Source: CAVRJC01 sp964505725
Lineage (GTDB): Bacteria > Actinomycetota > Acidimicrobiia > IMCC26256 > DASPTH01
Length of the DNA stretch: 64,000 nt
Direction of reading: 5' to 3'
NCBI GenBank assembly: GCA_964505725.1
Contig: CAZDJK010000061.1
Coordinates: 8,731-72,730, forward strand
Below the pieces are notes generated by a model. That model saw only the letters and a program-made list of their open reading frames with translations, was not told where the DNA came from and did no database searches. Shown here in pieces: positions 26,119-35,497 of the stretch (position 1 is the stretch's first letter; the number at the start of each line of letters is the position of its first letter). Position numbers and translations under genes: made by a program.

Positions 26119-28674
26119 TCAGGCCGCCTCGGGATCGGCGAGCTCGACCCGGACGCCGAGCTCGTACGCCGTCGTGAGGTCGAAGTCGCCGATCACGTTG
26201 CCGGCGTCGCGCACGTCCTCGAGGCCGAGCTCGAGCGCGCTTATGAGCTCGGGCGGGCCCTCCACGTCGAGCTGCGCCACCTCGGCGCGCATCGACCGCT
26301 TGGCGGCGCTCTTCTCCTTGCGGATCTCGCCCAGCACCGCGGCGGTGATCTCGTACACACGCGTGTCGGCGGTGGTGAGGCCCAGCTCGTCTGGGCTCGG
26401 CCACCGCGCGCGGTGCACCGACCCCGTGCGCCACCACGACCACACCTCCTCGGTGACGAACGGCAGGTGCGGCGCGAACAGTCGGAGCAACACGTCGAGC
26501 GCGAGAGAGAGGGCGGCGCGGGCCGAGGCCGCGGCGTCGCCGCCGCGCGAGCCGTACGCGCGCTGTTTCACGAGCTCGAGGTAGTCGTCGCAGAAGCCCC
26601 AGAAGAACCGCTCGGCGAGCTCGAGCGCGCGCGCGTAGTCGTACTCGTCGAACGCGCGCGTCGCGTTGACGACAACGTCGTGGAGCGCGGCGAGCATCGA
26701 GCGGTCGACCGCGTCGGCGACGGCGTCGCGCGACGGGATCTCGTCGCCCGCGACACCGAGCGCGAACTTCGACGCGTTGAGGATCTTGATCGCGAGCCGG
26801 CGTCCGACCTTCATCTGGCCCTCGTCCACCGCGGTGTCGACACCGGGCCGGCCGTTCATCGCCCAGTAGCGCACCGCGTCGGAGCCATAGCGGTCGAGGT
26901 ACTCCGAGGGCGTGAGCACGTTGCCCTTCGACTTCGACATCTTCTTGCGGTCGGGGTCGAGAATCCAGCCGTTGATGGTGGTGTCGCGCCACGGCAGCGT
27001 GTGGTGCTCGAGGTGCGAGCGCAGCACGGTGTCGAACAGCCAGGTGCGGATGATCTCGGGGCCCTGGGGGCGGAGGTCCATCGGGAACGTGCGGTCGAAG
27101 AGGTCGGGATCGTCCTCCCAGCCGCACGCGATCTGCGGGGTCAGCGACGACGTCGCCCACGTGTCCATGATGTCGGGATCGCCGACGAAGCCGCCGGCCT
27201 GTCCTCGCTGCTCCTCGGTGAACCCGGGCGGCGCGGCGGTGGACGGATCCACCGGCAGGTCGGCTTCGGCCGCGAACAGGGGCTGGTCGTAGTCGGGCGT
27301 GCCGTCGTCCCGTACGGGGTACCAGACCGGCAGGGGCACGCCGAAGAAGCGCTGGCGGCTGACCAGCCAGTCGCTGTTGAGGCCGTCGACCCAGTGCTCG
27401 TAGCGGATCCGCATGTGCGGCGGGTGCCACCGGAGCTCGCGCCCGCGCTCGCGCATCGTCTCACGCAGGTCGGCGTCGCGTCCGCCGTTGCGGATGTACC
27501 ACTGGCGGGACGAGACGATCTCGAGTGGCCGCTCGCCGCGCTCGTAGAACTTCACCGGGTGCGTGATCGGCCTCGGGCCGCCGACGAGGCTGCCCGCCTC
27601 CGCGAGCAACTCGACGATGCGATGTTGTGCCTGCCTCACCGTCTTGCCCGCGAGCTCGGCGTACACGGCGTCGGCGGCAGGGGCGGAGCCGTTCCAGTGC
27701 GGTGCGTCGGCCAGCAGGCGCCCGTCGCGCCCGACGATGGTGCGCGCCGGGAGCTGCAGCTCGCGCCACCACACGACGTCGGTGGTGTCGCCGAAGGTGC
27801 AGATCATCGCGATGCCGGAGCCCTTCTCCGGATCGGCGAGATGGTGGGCGAGCACCGGCACGTGCGCACCGAAGAGCGGCGTGACCACGTCGGTGCCGAA
27901 CAGGGGCCGGTAGCGCTCGTCGTCGGGATGGGCCACGAGCGCGACACACGCGGGGATGAGCTCGGGACGGGTGGTCTCGATGACGACGTCGCTGCCGTCG
28001 CCGGCGCGCGTGAACCGCACCGCGTGGTACGCACCGGGCACCTCGCGGTCCTCGAGCTCGGCCTGCGAGACCGCCATGCCGAAGTCGACGTCCCAGAGCG
28101 TCGGGGCCTCCGACTGGTAGGCCTCGCCGCGCTCGACGTTGCGCAGGAAGGCCCGCTGCGCGGCGCGGCGCGCGGCGTCGCCGATGGTCACGTAGGTCAT
28201 CGACCAGTCGACCGACAGCCCGGACCGCCGCCACACCGCCTCGAAGACCTGCTCGTCCTCCTCGGTGAGCCGCTCGCACAGCTCGACGAAGTTCGGGCGG
28301 GAGACGGGCTGCGGGGGGTCCGGGGGCGTCGCCGGCGGCTCGAAGGCGGCGTCGTACGGGAGCGACGGATCGCAGCGGACGCCGTAGAAGTGCTGCACCC
28401 GCCGCTCGGTGGGCACACCGTTGTCGTCCCAGCCCATCGGGTAGAAGACCTCGAGGCCGCGCATCCGACGCGACCGGGCGATGGCGTCGGTCTGCACGTA
28501 GCCGAAGAACGAGCCGAGGTGCAGCGAGCCGCTGACCGTGGGCGGCGGCGTGTCGATGGAGAAGATGTCCGCGCGCGCCCTCGAGCGGTCGAAGCGGTAG
28601 GTGGCGTCGGCCTCCCAGCGCCCGGCCCACTTGTCCTCGAGCCCGTCGAGACCGGGCTTCTCCGGAACCGTCAT
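26119..28674 (-). CDS. valS: Valyl-tRNA synthetase, archaeal-like form
   Basis: 851 aa class-I synthetase. The HIGH-type motif is SGSLHLGS (residues 48-55) and KMSKSKGN is near residue 576. The N-terminal text VFYPMGWDDNGVPTERRVQHFYGVRCD is the form I associate with archaeal and a subset of bacterial ValRS rather than the E. coli type. The C-terminus stops without the long coiled-coil arm of canonical bacterial ValRS. The editing domain region (ETTRPELIPACVALVAHPDDERY) is present. TAGACT 7 nt before the ATG suggests a leaderless transcript. Confidence 0.94.
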   Translation of the reverse strand: MTVPEKPGLDGLEDKWAGRWEADATYRFDRSRARADIFSIDTPPPTVSGSLHLGSFFGYVQTDAIARSRRMRGLEVFYPMGWDDNGVPTERRVQHFYGVRCDPSLPYDAAFEPPATPPDPPQPVSRPNFVELCERLTEEDEQVFEAVWRRSGLSVDWSMTYVTIGDAARRAAQRAFLRNVERGEAYQSEAPTLWDVDFGMAVSQAELEDREVPGAYHAVRFTRAGDGSDVVIETTRPELIPACVALVAHPDDERYRPLFGTDVVTPLFGAHVPVLAHHLADPEKGSGIAMICTFGDTTDVVWWRELQLPARTIVGRDGRLLADAPHWNGSAPAADAVYAELAGKTVRQAQHRIVELLAEAGSLVGGPRPITHPVKFYERGERPLEIVSSRQWYIRNGGRDADLRETMRERGRELRWHPPHMRIRYEHWVDGLNSDWLVSRQRFFGVPLPVWYPVRDDGTPDYDQPLFAAEADLPVDPSTAAPPGFTEEQRGQAGGFVGDPDIMDTWATSSLTPQIACGWEDDPDLFDRTFPMDLRPQGPEIIRTWLFDTVLRSHLEHHTLPWRDTTINGWILDPDRKKMSKSKGNVLTPSEYLDRYGSDAVRYWAMNGRPGVDTAVDEGQMKVGRRLAIKILNASKFALGVAGDEIPSRDAVADAVDRSMLAALHDVVVNATRAFDEYDYARALELAERFFWGFCDDYLELVKQRAYGSRGGDAAASARAALSLALDVLLRLFAPHLPFVTEEVWSWWRTGSVHRARWPSPDELGLTTADTRVYEITAAVLGEIRKEKSAAKRSMRAEVAQLDVEGPPELISALELGLEDVRDAGNVIGDFDLTTAYELGVRVELADPEAA

Positions 28675-28681
28675 CCCGGCG

Positions 28682-28687
28682 AGTCTA
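28682..28687 (-). promoter_or_regulatory. Probable -10 box of valS (leaderless)
   Basis: TAGACT on the minus strand, 7 nt before the valS ATG, inside the 42-nt gap after clpX. Confidence 0.55.
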
Positions 28688-28716
28688 CGAAACCCGCCTG
28701 GATCAGCCGGATGGGC

Positions 28717-29970
<1,254 letters not shown>

Positions 29971-30004
29971 GACGTCCCCCCGATCTCCCTGTTTGTCCGT
30001 CCGG

Positions 30005-30646
30005 TCAGCTCACGCCCGCGGGCACGGGCACCGACGCGAGCTCGCGGCTCGTGATCACCTCGTCGACGATGCCGTACTCCTTCGCTTCCTGCGCACCCAT
30101 GATGAAGTCGCGGTCGGTGTCGCGCGCGACCTTGTCGACGGGTTGGCCGGTGTGGTACGCCAGCAGCTGGTCGAGCGTCTCGCGCATGCGGATGATCTCT
30201 TTGGCCTGGATCTCGATGTCGACCGCCTGGCCCGACGCGCCACCGTGCGGCTGGTGGATGAGGACCCGCGAGTGCGGGAGCACGAAGCGCTTGCCGTGCG
30301 TGCCGGCGGCGAGGAGCACCGCGGCGGCGGAGGCCGCCTGCCCGATGCAGATGGTGTGCACGTCGCACTTGATGAACTGCATCGTGTCGTAGATGGCGAA
30401 CAGCCCCGTGATCTCACCACCGGGCGAGTTGATGTAGAGCGAGACGTCCTTGTCGGCGTCCTCGCTCTCGAGGTGGAGGAGCTGGGCGATGATGATGTTG
30501 GCGACAGTGTCGTCGATCGGCGTCCCGAGGAAGATCACGCGGTCCTTCAGCAACCGTGAGTACACGTCGTAGCTGCGCTCGACGCCCCGACTGTCGCGCT
30601 CGATGACCGTCGGGAACGGGATGTGGTTGCGGACGGGCTCGCTCAC
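30005..30646 (-). CDS. clpP: ATP-dependent Clp protease proteolytic subunit ClpP
   Basis: 213 aa serine peptidase. Triad Ser106 (GQAASAAAV), His131 (LIHQPHGG), Asp180 (DTDRDFIM). GTG start overlaps the tig stop by 4 nt (GTGA). Many actinobacteria carry two adjacent clpP genes; only one is present here, so any second copy is elsewhere. Confidence 0.97.
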   Translation of the reverse strand: MSEPVRNHIPFPTVIERDSRGVERSYDVYSRLLKDRVIFLGTPIDDTVANIIIAQLLHLESEDADKDVSLYINSPGGEITGLFAIYDTMQFIKCDVHTICIGQAASAAAVLLAAGTHGKRFVLPHSRVLIHQPHGGASGQAVDIEIQAKEIIRMRETLDQLLAYHTGQPVDKVARDTDRDFIMGAQEAKEYGIVDEVITSRELASVPVPAGVS

Positions 30647-32124
30647 GACTCGGGCTCCTCTTCGGTCTCTTCGTTGTCGCCGGTTTCGATCTCGCCGGTC
30701 TCGATGGTCTCGGTTTCGATGTTCTTCGTGTCGCTGTCGCTGGTGTCGCTGTCGGTCGGTTCGGTCTCGGCGGCTCCGTCGCCCGACGACGCCGCTTCGG
30801 GCAGTGTGAGGTCGAGCTCGTTGCCCTGCTCGTCGACGACAGTGGCGTGATCGACGAGGAACGACAACGCCTTCCCTCTCGCTATGTCAGAGCGTACCGC
30901 CTCGATCACCCCGCGCCGTTCGAGGTCCCTGCGGACCTTCGCCGGCTTCTCGTCGACCTGTTGGGCGAGGCGCTCGACCTCTTCGTCGACCTCCCGGTCG
31001 CTCGCCGCGATGCCCTCCTGCGCCGCGATCGAGCGGAGCGCGAGGTCGGCGCGGACGCCTTCCGTCGCCCGCTCCCGGAGCGCGGCGACGTACTCGTCGG
31101 GATCCTGGCCAGTCGCGGTCAGGTACTGCGGGATGGTCATGCGCACGCCCTGTTCCTCGAGCCGGTGCGCGACGTCGTGCAAGCGCCGCTCCATCTCCGA
31201 GCTCACGAGCGTCTCGGGCACGTCGATGGTGACGAGGTTGGCGGCAGCCTCGACCACGCGGTCGCGGAGCAGGAGCTGCGCCTGCACGCGTGCGTAGAGG
31301 TCGAGGCGCTTGCGGACGTCCTCCCGCAGCGCGTCGACGGTGTCGAACTCGCTCGCTTCCGACACCCACTCATCGGTGACCTCGGGCAGCACCTTCTTCT
31401 TGGTGTCCTTCACCAGCACCTGGAACGACACCTCGTCGCCGGCGCGCTCGGCGAAGCGCTCGGGCAGCACCTCGTTGAACTTGAGGATGTCGCCCGTGCG
31501 CTTGCCGCGGAGCTCGTCGTCGAGCTTGGGCACGAGCATCCCGGAGCCGACCTCGTAGAGGTAGTCGGTGGCGGTGAGGCCCTCGATGCTCTCGTCGTGC
31601 ACGTAGCCCTTGATGTCGATCTCCGCGAAGTCGCCGTCGGAGAGGGGCGCGCCGGAGTCGGCGAGGTCGGCGAAGCGCTCGCGCAGCTGGTCGATCTGGT
31701 TGTCGACCATCTCGTCGGTGATGGCGGGCGAGGGCAGCTCGACCCGGAGCGAGTCGTAGCCCTCGACCGTCACCTCCGGGCGCACCTCGACGACGGCGTC
31801 GAACTCGACGTCGCCCGCCTCCTCGCCCGCGGTGATGTCGATGTCGGGCGGCGCGATCACGTCGATGCACTCGGCGTCGACGGCCTCCGCGTAGTACTCG
31901 GGGAGGGAGTCGCGAAGCGCCTGCTCGCGGGCGACCTCGGTGCCGAGGCGGGCCTCGAGCAGGCGCCGCGGGGCCTTGCCGGGCCGGAAGCCGGCGACCT
32001 TCACCTCACGGGCGAGCTTGCGGAACGCGGCGTCGAGGGCGCGCTCGAAGTCGGCGGCGGGGATGGCGACGTGCAGCCGGACCTTGTGGTCCTCGAGGGT
32101 CTCGACCGATGTGGTGAGCGTCAT
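30643..32124 (-). CDS. tig: Trigger factor
   Basis: 493 aa ribosome-associated chaperone and prolyl isomerase. The ribosome-binding signature is in VAGFRPGKAPRRLLEARLG (about residues 38-56). The FKBP-like PPIase domain follows (about 150-235), then the helical C-terminal domain. An extra acidic Glu/Thr-rich tail of about 60 residues (TETIETGEIETGDNEETEEE) ends the protein. ATG 32124 matches the family MTLTTSVE-type opening; TAGACT lies 10 nt upstream. It heads tig-clpP-clpX. Confidence 0.95.
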   Translation of the reverse strand: MTLTTSVETLEDHKVRLHVAIPAADFERALDAAFRKLAREVKVAGFRPGKAPRRLLEARLGTEVAREQALRDSLPEYYAEAVDAECIDVIAPPDIDITAGEEAGDVEFDAVVEVRPEVTVEGYDSLRVELPSPAITDEMVDNQIDQLRERFADLADSGAPLSDGDFAEIDIKGYVHDESIEGLTATDYLYEVGSGMLVPKLDDELRGKRTGDILKFNEVLPERFAERAGDEVSFQVLVKDTKKKVLPEVTDEWVSEASEFDTVDALREDVRKRLDLYARVQAQLLLRDRVVEAAANLVTIDVPETLVSSEMERRLHDVAHRLEEQGVRMTIPQYLTATGQDPDEYVAALRERATEGVRADLALRSIAAQEGIAASDREVDEEVERLAQQVDEKPAKVRRDLERRGVIEAVRSDIARGKALSFLVDHATVVDEQGNELDLTLPEAASSGDGAAETEPTDSDTSDSDTKNIETETIETGEIETGDNEETEEEPES

Positions 32125-32134
32125 GGGGTTGGGC

Positions 32135-32140
32135 AGTCTA
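32135..32140 (-). promoter_or_regulatory. Probable -10 box of tig
   Basis: TAGACT on the minus strand, 10 nt before the tig ATG at 32124. The long hairpin at 32186-32222 lies upstream of it. Confidence 0.5.
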
Positions 32141-32185
32141 CCCGGCACCCCCCTCGCCCCCGTCCGCAAACCCACCCGCAAACGT

Positions 32186-32222
32186 GCGTCACTTGAACGG
32201 GTTGTTTCCGTTCAAGTGACGC
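32186..32222. terminator. Long perfect hairpin (15-bp stem) between two minus-strand genes
   Basis: GCGTCACTTGAACGG at 32186-32200 is followed by a 7-nt spacer and its exact complement at 32208-32222. Pairing continues outward past one mismatch, giving a stem of about 23 bp. It lies 25 nt beyond the stop of the secreted-protein gene (32247-32789) and upstream of the tig promoter. A terminator or insulator role fits, but no U-tract follows on the minus strand. Its AT-richer sequence differs from the surroundings, so a small palindromic mobile element is an alternative. Confidence 0.7.
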
Positions 32223-32246
32223 AAGTTTGCCAGGACGCGGGGACGG

Positions 32247-32789
32247 TCAGAGGCGGGCGTAGGCGTCGCGGGCGAGGGATTCGGAGGCGGCGTTGGCGTC
32301 GGCGTCGTTCGAGAGGTTGGGGACGGCGACGCCGACGAGCACCGAGCCCTTGCCGACGTAGGTGAGAAACCCGATGCGGCATGCGGGATTGGAGGCGCCG
32401 CTCACGCCGACGGCCTGGAGCTGCGGGCTCCCGCACACCGCCTTGAGGTAGCTCGTGGCCTTGTTGTCGTATCGCGCCCCGAACGCGCCCGTCTTCTTCA
32501 GGTCCCAGACGTCGATCTTCACCGTGCGCGCGACCAGCTCCTCCTGTTTCTCGGTCGCGGTCCACTTGCAGGCGGTTCCCTTCGGCGGCGCGATGGGCGG
32601 CTTGTCAGCAGTGGGGGCGCCCACTTCCCGCTGGATCGCCTGCGACACCTCGTCGGTGGTCAGGAGCTTGCACGGTTTCGGCGCGGCCGCCGGCACCGCG
32701 GTGCGTGCCGCGGCCGCGGGAGCTGCCGCGCCCATGCACAAGACGGCCGCGGCCGCGCACGTCGACAGCATCGTCGCCCATCCCCGCAT
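32247..32789 (-). CDS. Secreted hypothetical protein (DUF3558-like)
   Basis: 180 aa. Signal peptide at residues 1-28 (AVLCMGAAAPAAAA). The mature part starts with a CKLLTTDEVSQAI motif and contains CKWTATEK, resembling the DUF3558 family of small exported actinobacterial proteins. Cysteines at about 40, 73, 118 and 136 could form two disulfides. No lipobox. Function unknown. Confidence 0.75.
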   Translation of the reverse strand: MRGWATMLSTCAAAAVLCMGAAAPAAAARTAVPAAAPKPCKLLTTDEVSQAIQREVGAPTADKPPIAPPKGTACKWTATEKQEELVARTVKIDVWDLKKTGAFGARYDNKATSYLKAVCGSPQLQAVGVSGASNPACRIGFLTYVGKGSVLVGVAVPNLSNDADANAASESLARDAYARL

Positions 32790-32895
32790 GCGACGAGTGT
32801 AGGAACGGCGACGCCGCGCGACCGTGCACGGGCGGTCGTCGCCCGTGCCCGGAAGCGCGTAGCCGGAGACCTCGTGAACGACAATGGTCGGCGGA

Positions 32896-33300
32896 TCAGG
32901 CGGTCACGGCCGACGCCGCGCCCGGGGCGAGGTTGCGCTTCGGGCTGTACTGGTAGTTGGTGACGAGGCTCACCGCGAGCACCGCGACGCCCATGGCCAC
33001 GTAGAAGGCCGCGATGCCACTCTCCGCGCTCGCGAAGTCGAGGACGAAGGGTCCCGCGATGAGCAGCAGCGCGGCGAGATAGTCGCCCGCCGAGTGCACC
33101 GTGAACGGCAGCACCTTCACGATGCCGAGCGGGTAGCGGGTGAGCACGCTCACGAGCAGCACGGTCGCCCCGACGACCACCCCGAGACCGACTGCACCGG
33201 CCGACCCGTTGTCGACGAGCGCGACGACGATGAGCAGGATGCCGACGGCGTAGTCGGCGATCGCATGGAACCACGCGGGCAGGAACTTCACGAGCGACAT
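32896..33300 (-). CDS. Four-TM membrane protein, SPW-repeat-like
   Basis: 134 aa with four hydrophobic segments (about residues 10-28, 36-53, 65-85, 95-115). The pattern WFHAIADYAVGILLIVVALV followed later by HSAGDYLAALLLIAGPFVLDF looks like two copies of one two-TM unit, as in SPW/VIT-type small membrane proteins. It is downstream of the signal-peptidase unit in the same direction (59-nt gap). Function unknown. Confidence 0.75.
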   Translation of the reverse strand: MSLVKFLPAWFHAIADYAVGILLIVVALVDNGSAGAVGLGVVVGATVLLVSVLTRYPLGIVKVLPFTVHSAGDYLAALLLIAGPFVLDFASAESGIAAFYVAMGVAVLAVSLVTNYQYSPKRNLAPGAASAVTA

Positions 33301-33359
33301 GCGGTGTCCTCCTCGAGACCCACGCTCCGGTCGGGCGCATCGCTACAGGGAGTTCGCCG

Positions 33360-34007
33360 CTACCCGCTCCTCCGGATCGAGCCTGCACGGAATCTCCACA
33401 GCGACGTGTCCGGCTTGGTGACGACGACCGACACGAACGCGCCGAGCAGTCCGGCGATCGCCGCGAGGCCGAACGGGCTGTGCAGGTCGCCGAGCCAGTG
33501 GCCCGCACCCGCGACGGAGAAGATCGGGGTGCCGACGACGTCCCGCGGCCGGGGATGCCACGGATCCGGCGCGGTGCGGTTGTCGCCCTGGGTCACGAAC
33601 CCCTTGTGCGCGTTGCCGCCGATGATGCGGTGCACGACGATGACGCCCTCGCCGACCTCGCCGTGCGGGATGTGGTAGGCGATGACGTCGCCGCGCGCGT
33701 ACGACGGGTGCCGCATGACGACGACCAGGTCGCCGGTGTGGTAGTCGGGCTCCATGCTGTGTCCGGACACCTGCACGTACGCGACCCGCCCGCCGAGCGA
33801 CTGCGGCCACATGAACGCGATGACCGCGAACAGCGCGATCGTCGCGAGGATGTTCGCGACGCGCAGAGCGGTCCACCGGCGCGACGTGCTCGCATCGCGC
33901 GTCGCCGTCTCTGCGGCCGTGACCTCCGCCGGGGCGCTCGGCGCGGGCGTGGCGACGGACCCCGCGGCGACGGCCGACTCGGGAGCCTCGAGCTCGAGCG
34001 TGTCCAT
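33360..34007 (-). CDS. sipW: SipW/Sec11-type signal peptidase I
   Basis: 215 aa membrane peptidase. TM1 at about 48-66, catalytic Ser84 in SGHSMEPDYHTGD, His126 (VVHRIIGG) in place of the Lys of ordinary bacterial enzymes, Asp142 in GDNRT, and a C-terminal TM at about 170-190. The Ser-His form is the ER/archaeal class represented in Bacillus by SipW, which cleaves a dedicated small set of substrates. The gene begins 1 nt after three small exported-protein genes, which are its likely substrates. The first 45 residues are an Ala/Glu/Thr-rich cytoplasmic extension. Confidence 0.88.
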   Translation of the reverse strand: MDTLELEAPESAVAAGSVATPAPSAPAEVTAAETATRDASTSRRWTALRVANILATIALFAVIAFMWPQSLGGRVAYVQVSGHSMEPDYHTGDLVVVMRHPSYARGDVIAYHIPHGEVGEGVIVVHRIIGGNAHKGFVTQGDNRTAPDPWHPRPRDVVGTPIFSVAGAGHWLGDLHSPFGLAAIAGLLGAFVSVVVTKPDTSLWRFRAGSIRRSG

Positions 34008-34008
34008 G

Positions 34009-34650
34009 TCAGAACTGCACCGTGGCGGCCGAGACGGCGACGTTCGCCCCGATCGTGTGCGACGCGTTGTCGGCGATAGCCGCAGTCGGCGTGTACACCG
34101 CCGCGTTCCCCGACGTTACCGTCGCGGGGCTGCCGCTGCCGCTGCGCCCCCGCAACGTGAACGTCAGCGTGGTGGTCGTGGTCTGCGTCAGCGTGATCGT
34201 GGAGTTGGTGAACGTGACGTTGCCGCCCGTCACGTAGCCGTTGCTGCCGAGATCGACGGTCCCGTACTTGAACCCGCCGCTGCAGCCGCCCGCCGTCGTC
34301 ACCGTAAGCGTGTCGTCGCCGGTCGCGCCGTTGTCGTCCCCGATCGTGACAGTGACGCCGGTGATCGGCGCGGGCGAGGCGGAGTTCGGCGACCACGCCG
34401 AGCACAGCGTGCTCTGCAGCAGGGTCGTGTCGTAGCCGGTGACGACGGTGTCGTTCTGCGACGGCCGCCCCGGATTCCCGCCGCTGATGGTGAGCGACGT
34501 CGGGTACAGGGCGGGCGGCGCGGCGGTGCCGACGGTCAGCGTCTTCGACGTGACGGTGACGCTCGCGGCGTGCGCAGGACCGACGCCGAGCGCGAGCACC
34601 GCGCCGGCCACGACCGCGCCTGCGGCCCAACGGGCCAGGTGCGCGCTCAC
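34009..34650 (-). CDS. Exported Thr/Gly-rich protein C of the SipW unit
   Basis: 213 aa. GTG start overlapping the preceding gene by 4 nt. Signal sequence at residues 1-27 ending VGPAHA, then SVTVTSKTLTVG, the motif shared with the two other exported proteins. The mature protein is rich in Thr, Gly, Ser, Asn and beta-prone repeats (TVTIGDDNGATGDD, TFTNSTITLTQ, TLTFTLRG), with two Cys. It looks like a beta-rich surface or fibre protein. It is the largest of the three and precedes the peptidase gene by 1 nt. No family recognised. Confidence 0.8.
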   Translation of the reverse strand: MSAHLARWAAGAVVAGAVLALGVGPAHAASVTVTSKTLTVGTAAPPALYPTSLTISGGNPGRPSQNDTVVTGYDTTLLQSTLCSAWSPNSASPAPITGVTVTIGDDNGATGDDTLTVTTAGGCSGGFKYGTVDLGSNGYVTGGNVTFTNSTITLTQTTTTTLTFTLRGRSGSGSPATVTSGNAAVYTPTAAIADNASHTIGANVAVSAATVQF

Positions 34651-35048
34651 GGGCCCGTCGCCGCCAGTCGCACCGACGCCACCGACGAGGCGGTGGGCGT
34701 CGCGGTGAACGACCCGAACGTCGCCGCCGAGGCCGCCACCGTGACGGGGCCGGCATGGCCGAGGTCGGTGCCCGCCGAGCTCGCCAACGTGGCGCGGAGC
34801 GACGATCCGTTGCACGAGGCGGGGAGGCCGGTGGCCGTCAACCCGGTCACCGCGTTCGCGGTGACGCGGTAGGTGATGGTGGCCGACGCGAGGTTGCCGC
34901 ACGCGGTCACCGTCGTACGCCCGGCGCCGAGCGCCTTCGATGTGGGGGTCATCGTGCCCGCCCACGCCGCGCCCGCGATCAGGATGCTGGCGAGCCCGAC
35001 GCAGACGAGCGCGGGGGCGAATCGTCGCCCCCGCGCCGTCTTGGTCAT
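34647..35048 (-). CDS. Exported small protein B of the SipW unit
   Basis: 133 aa. Arg-rich n-region, signal sequence at about 11-31 ending GAAWA, then GTMTPTSKALGAG and VTACG. A second Cys sits in ASCNGSS. The order of features (TSK-x-L-x-AG, VTAC, ATI-Y, x-CNG-S, ATL, Val/Leu-rich end) is the same as in protein A, so the two are paralogues. ATG shares one base with the stop of gene A (TGATG). Probably secreted and disulfide-bonded. Confidence 0.8.
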   Translation of the reverse strand: MTKTARGRRFAPALVCVGLASILIAGAAWAGTMTPTSKALGAGRTTVTACGNLASATITYRVTANAVTGLTATGLPASCNGSSLRATLASSAGTDLGHAGPVTVAASAATFGSFTATPTASSVASVRLAATGP

Positions 35049-35431
35049 CAGCCCGAGATGACGAGCGAGACGCCGGTGACGTTCGCCGCGTTCACGTTCT
35101 GCGACGTGAAGTCGGGGCTCGCGGTGCCGGTGGCGCTCAGCGCGCCGGTGACCGAGCCGATCGAGGCGTTCCCCGCGCCGGTCAGCGTGGCGGTGTAGCT
35201 CATCCCGTTGCAGGTCGCCGCGCTCGTGACGGGAGCGGTGGTCACCTGGTAGCCGGGCAGCGTGCTCGAGTACTGGGTGTTGTAGCTGATGGTCGCGCTG
35301 GCATTGCAGGCGGTCACCGCGCTGTTGCCCGCGGCCAGGCTCTTCGACGTCAGGTTCAGCGACGCCGCAAAGGCCATGACGGCCCCAAAGACGGCGAGGC
35401 CGATCACTACGGCTATCAGCAGTCGCTTCAC
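35048..35431 (-). CDS. Exported small protein A of the SipW unit
   Basis: 127 aa. Signal sequence at residues 1-22 (LLIAVVIGLAVFGAVMAFA) followed directly by ASLNLTSKSLAAGNSAVTACN. Second Cys in ATCNGMSYTATL; C-terminus NVTGVSLVISG. GTG start with a strong ribosome-binding site, AGAAGGGAA, 7 nt upstream, so this is the first gene of the four-gene unit. It is a paralogue of protein B. The layout recalls Bacillus SipW/TasA/CalY, but sequence identity to TasA is not visible. Confidence 0.82.
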   Translation of the reverse strand: MKRLLIAVVIGLAVFGAVMAFAASLNLTSKSLAAGNSAVTACNASATISYNTQYSSTLPGYQVTTAPVTSAATCNGMSYTATLTGAGNASIGSVTGALSATGTASPDFTSQNVNAANVTGVSLVISG

Positions 35432-35497
35432 TTGGAATTTCCCTTCTCTTGGTCAAGGAATTCCAGTTATCGACCACTCTTGGTGGTGACTTGATGC

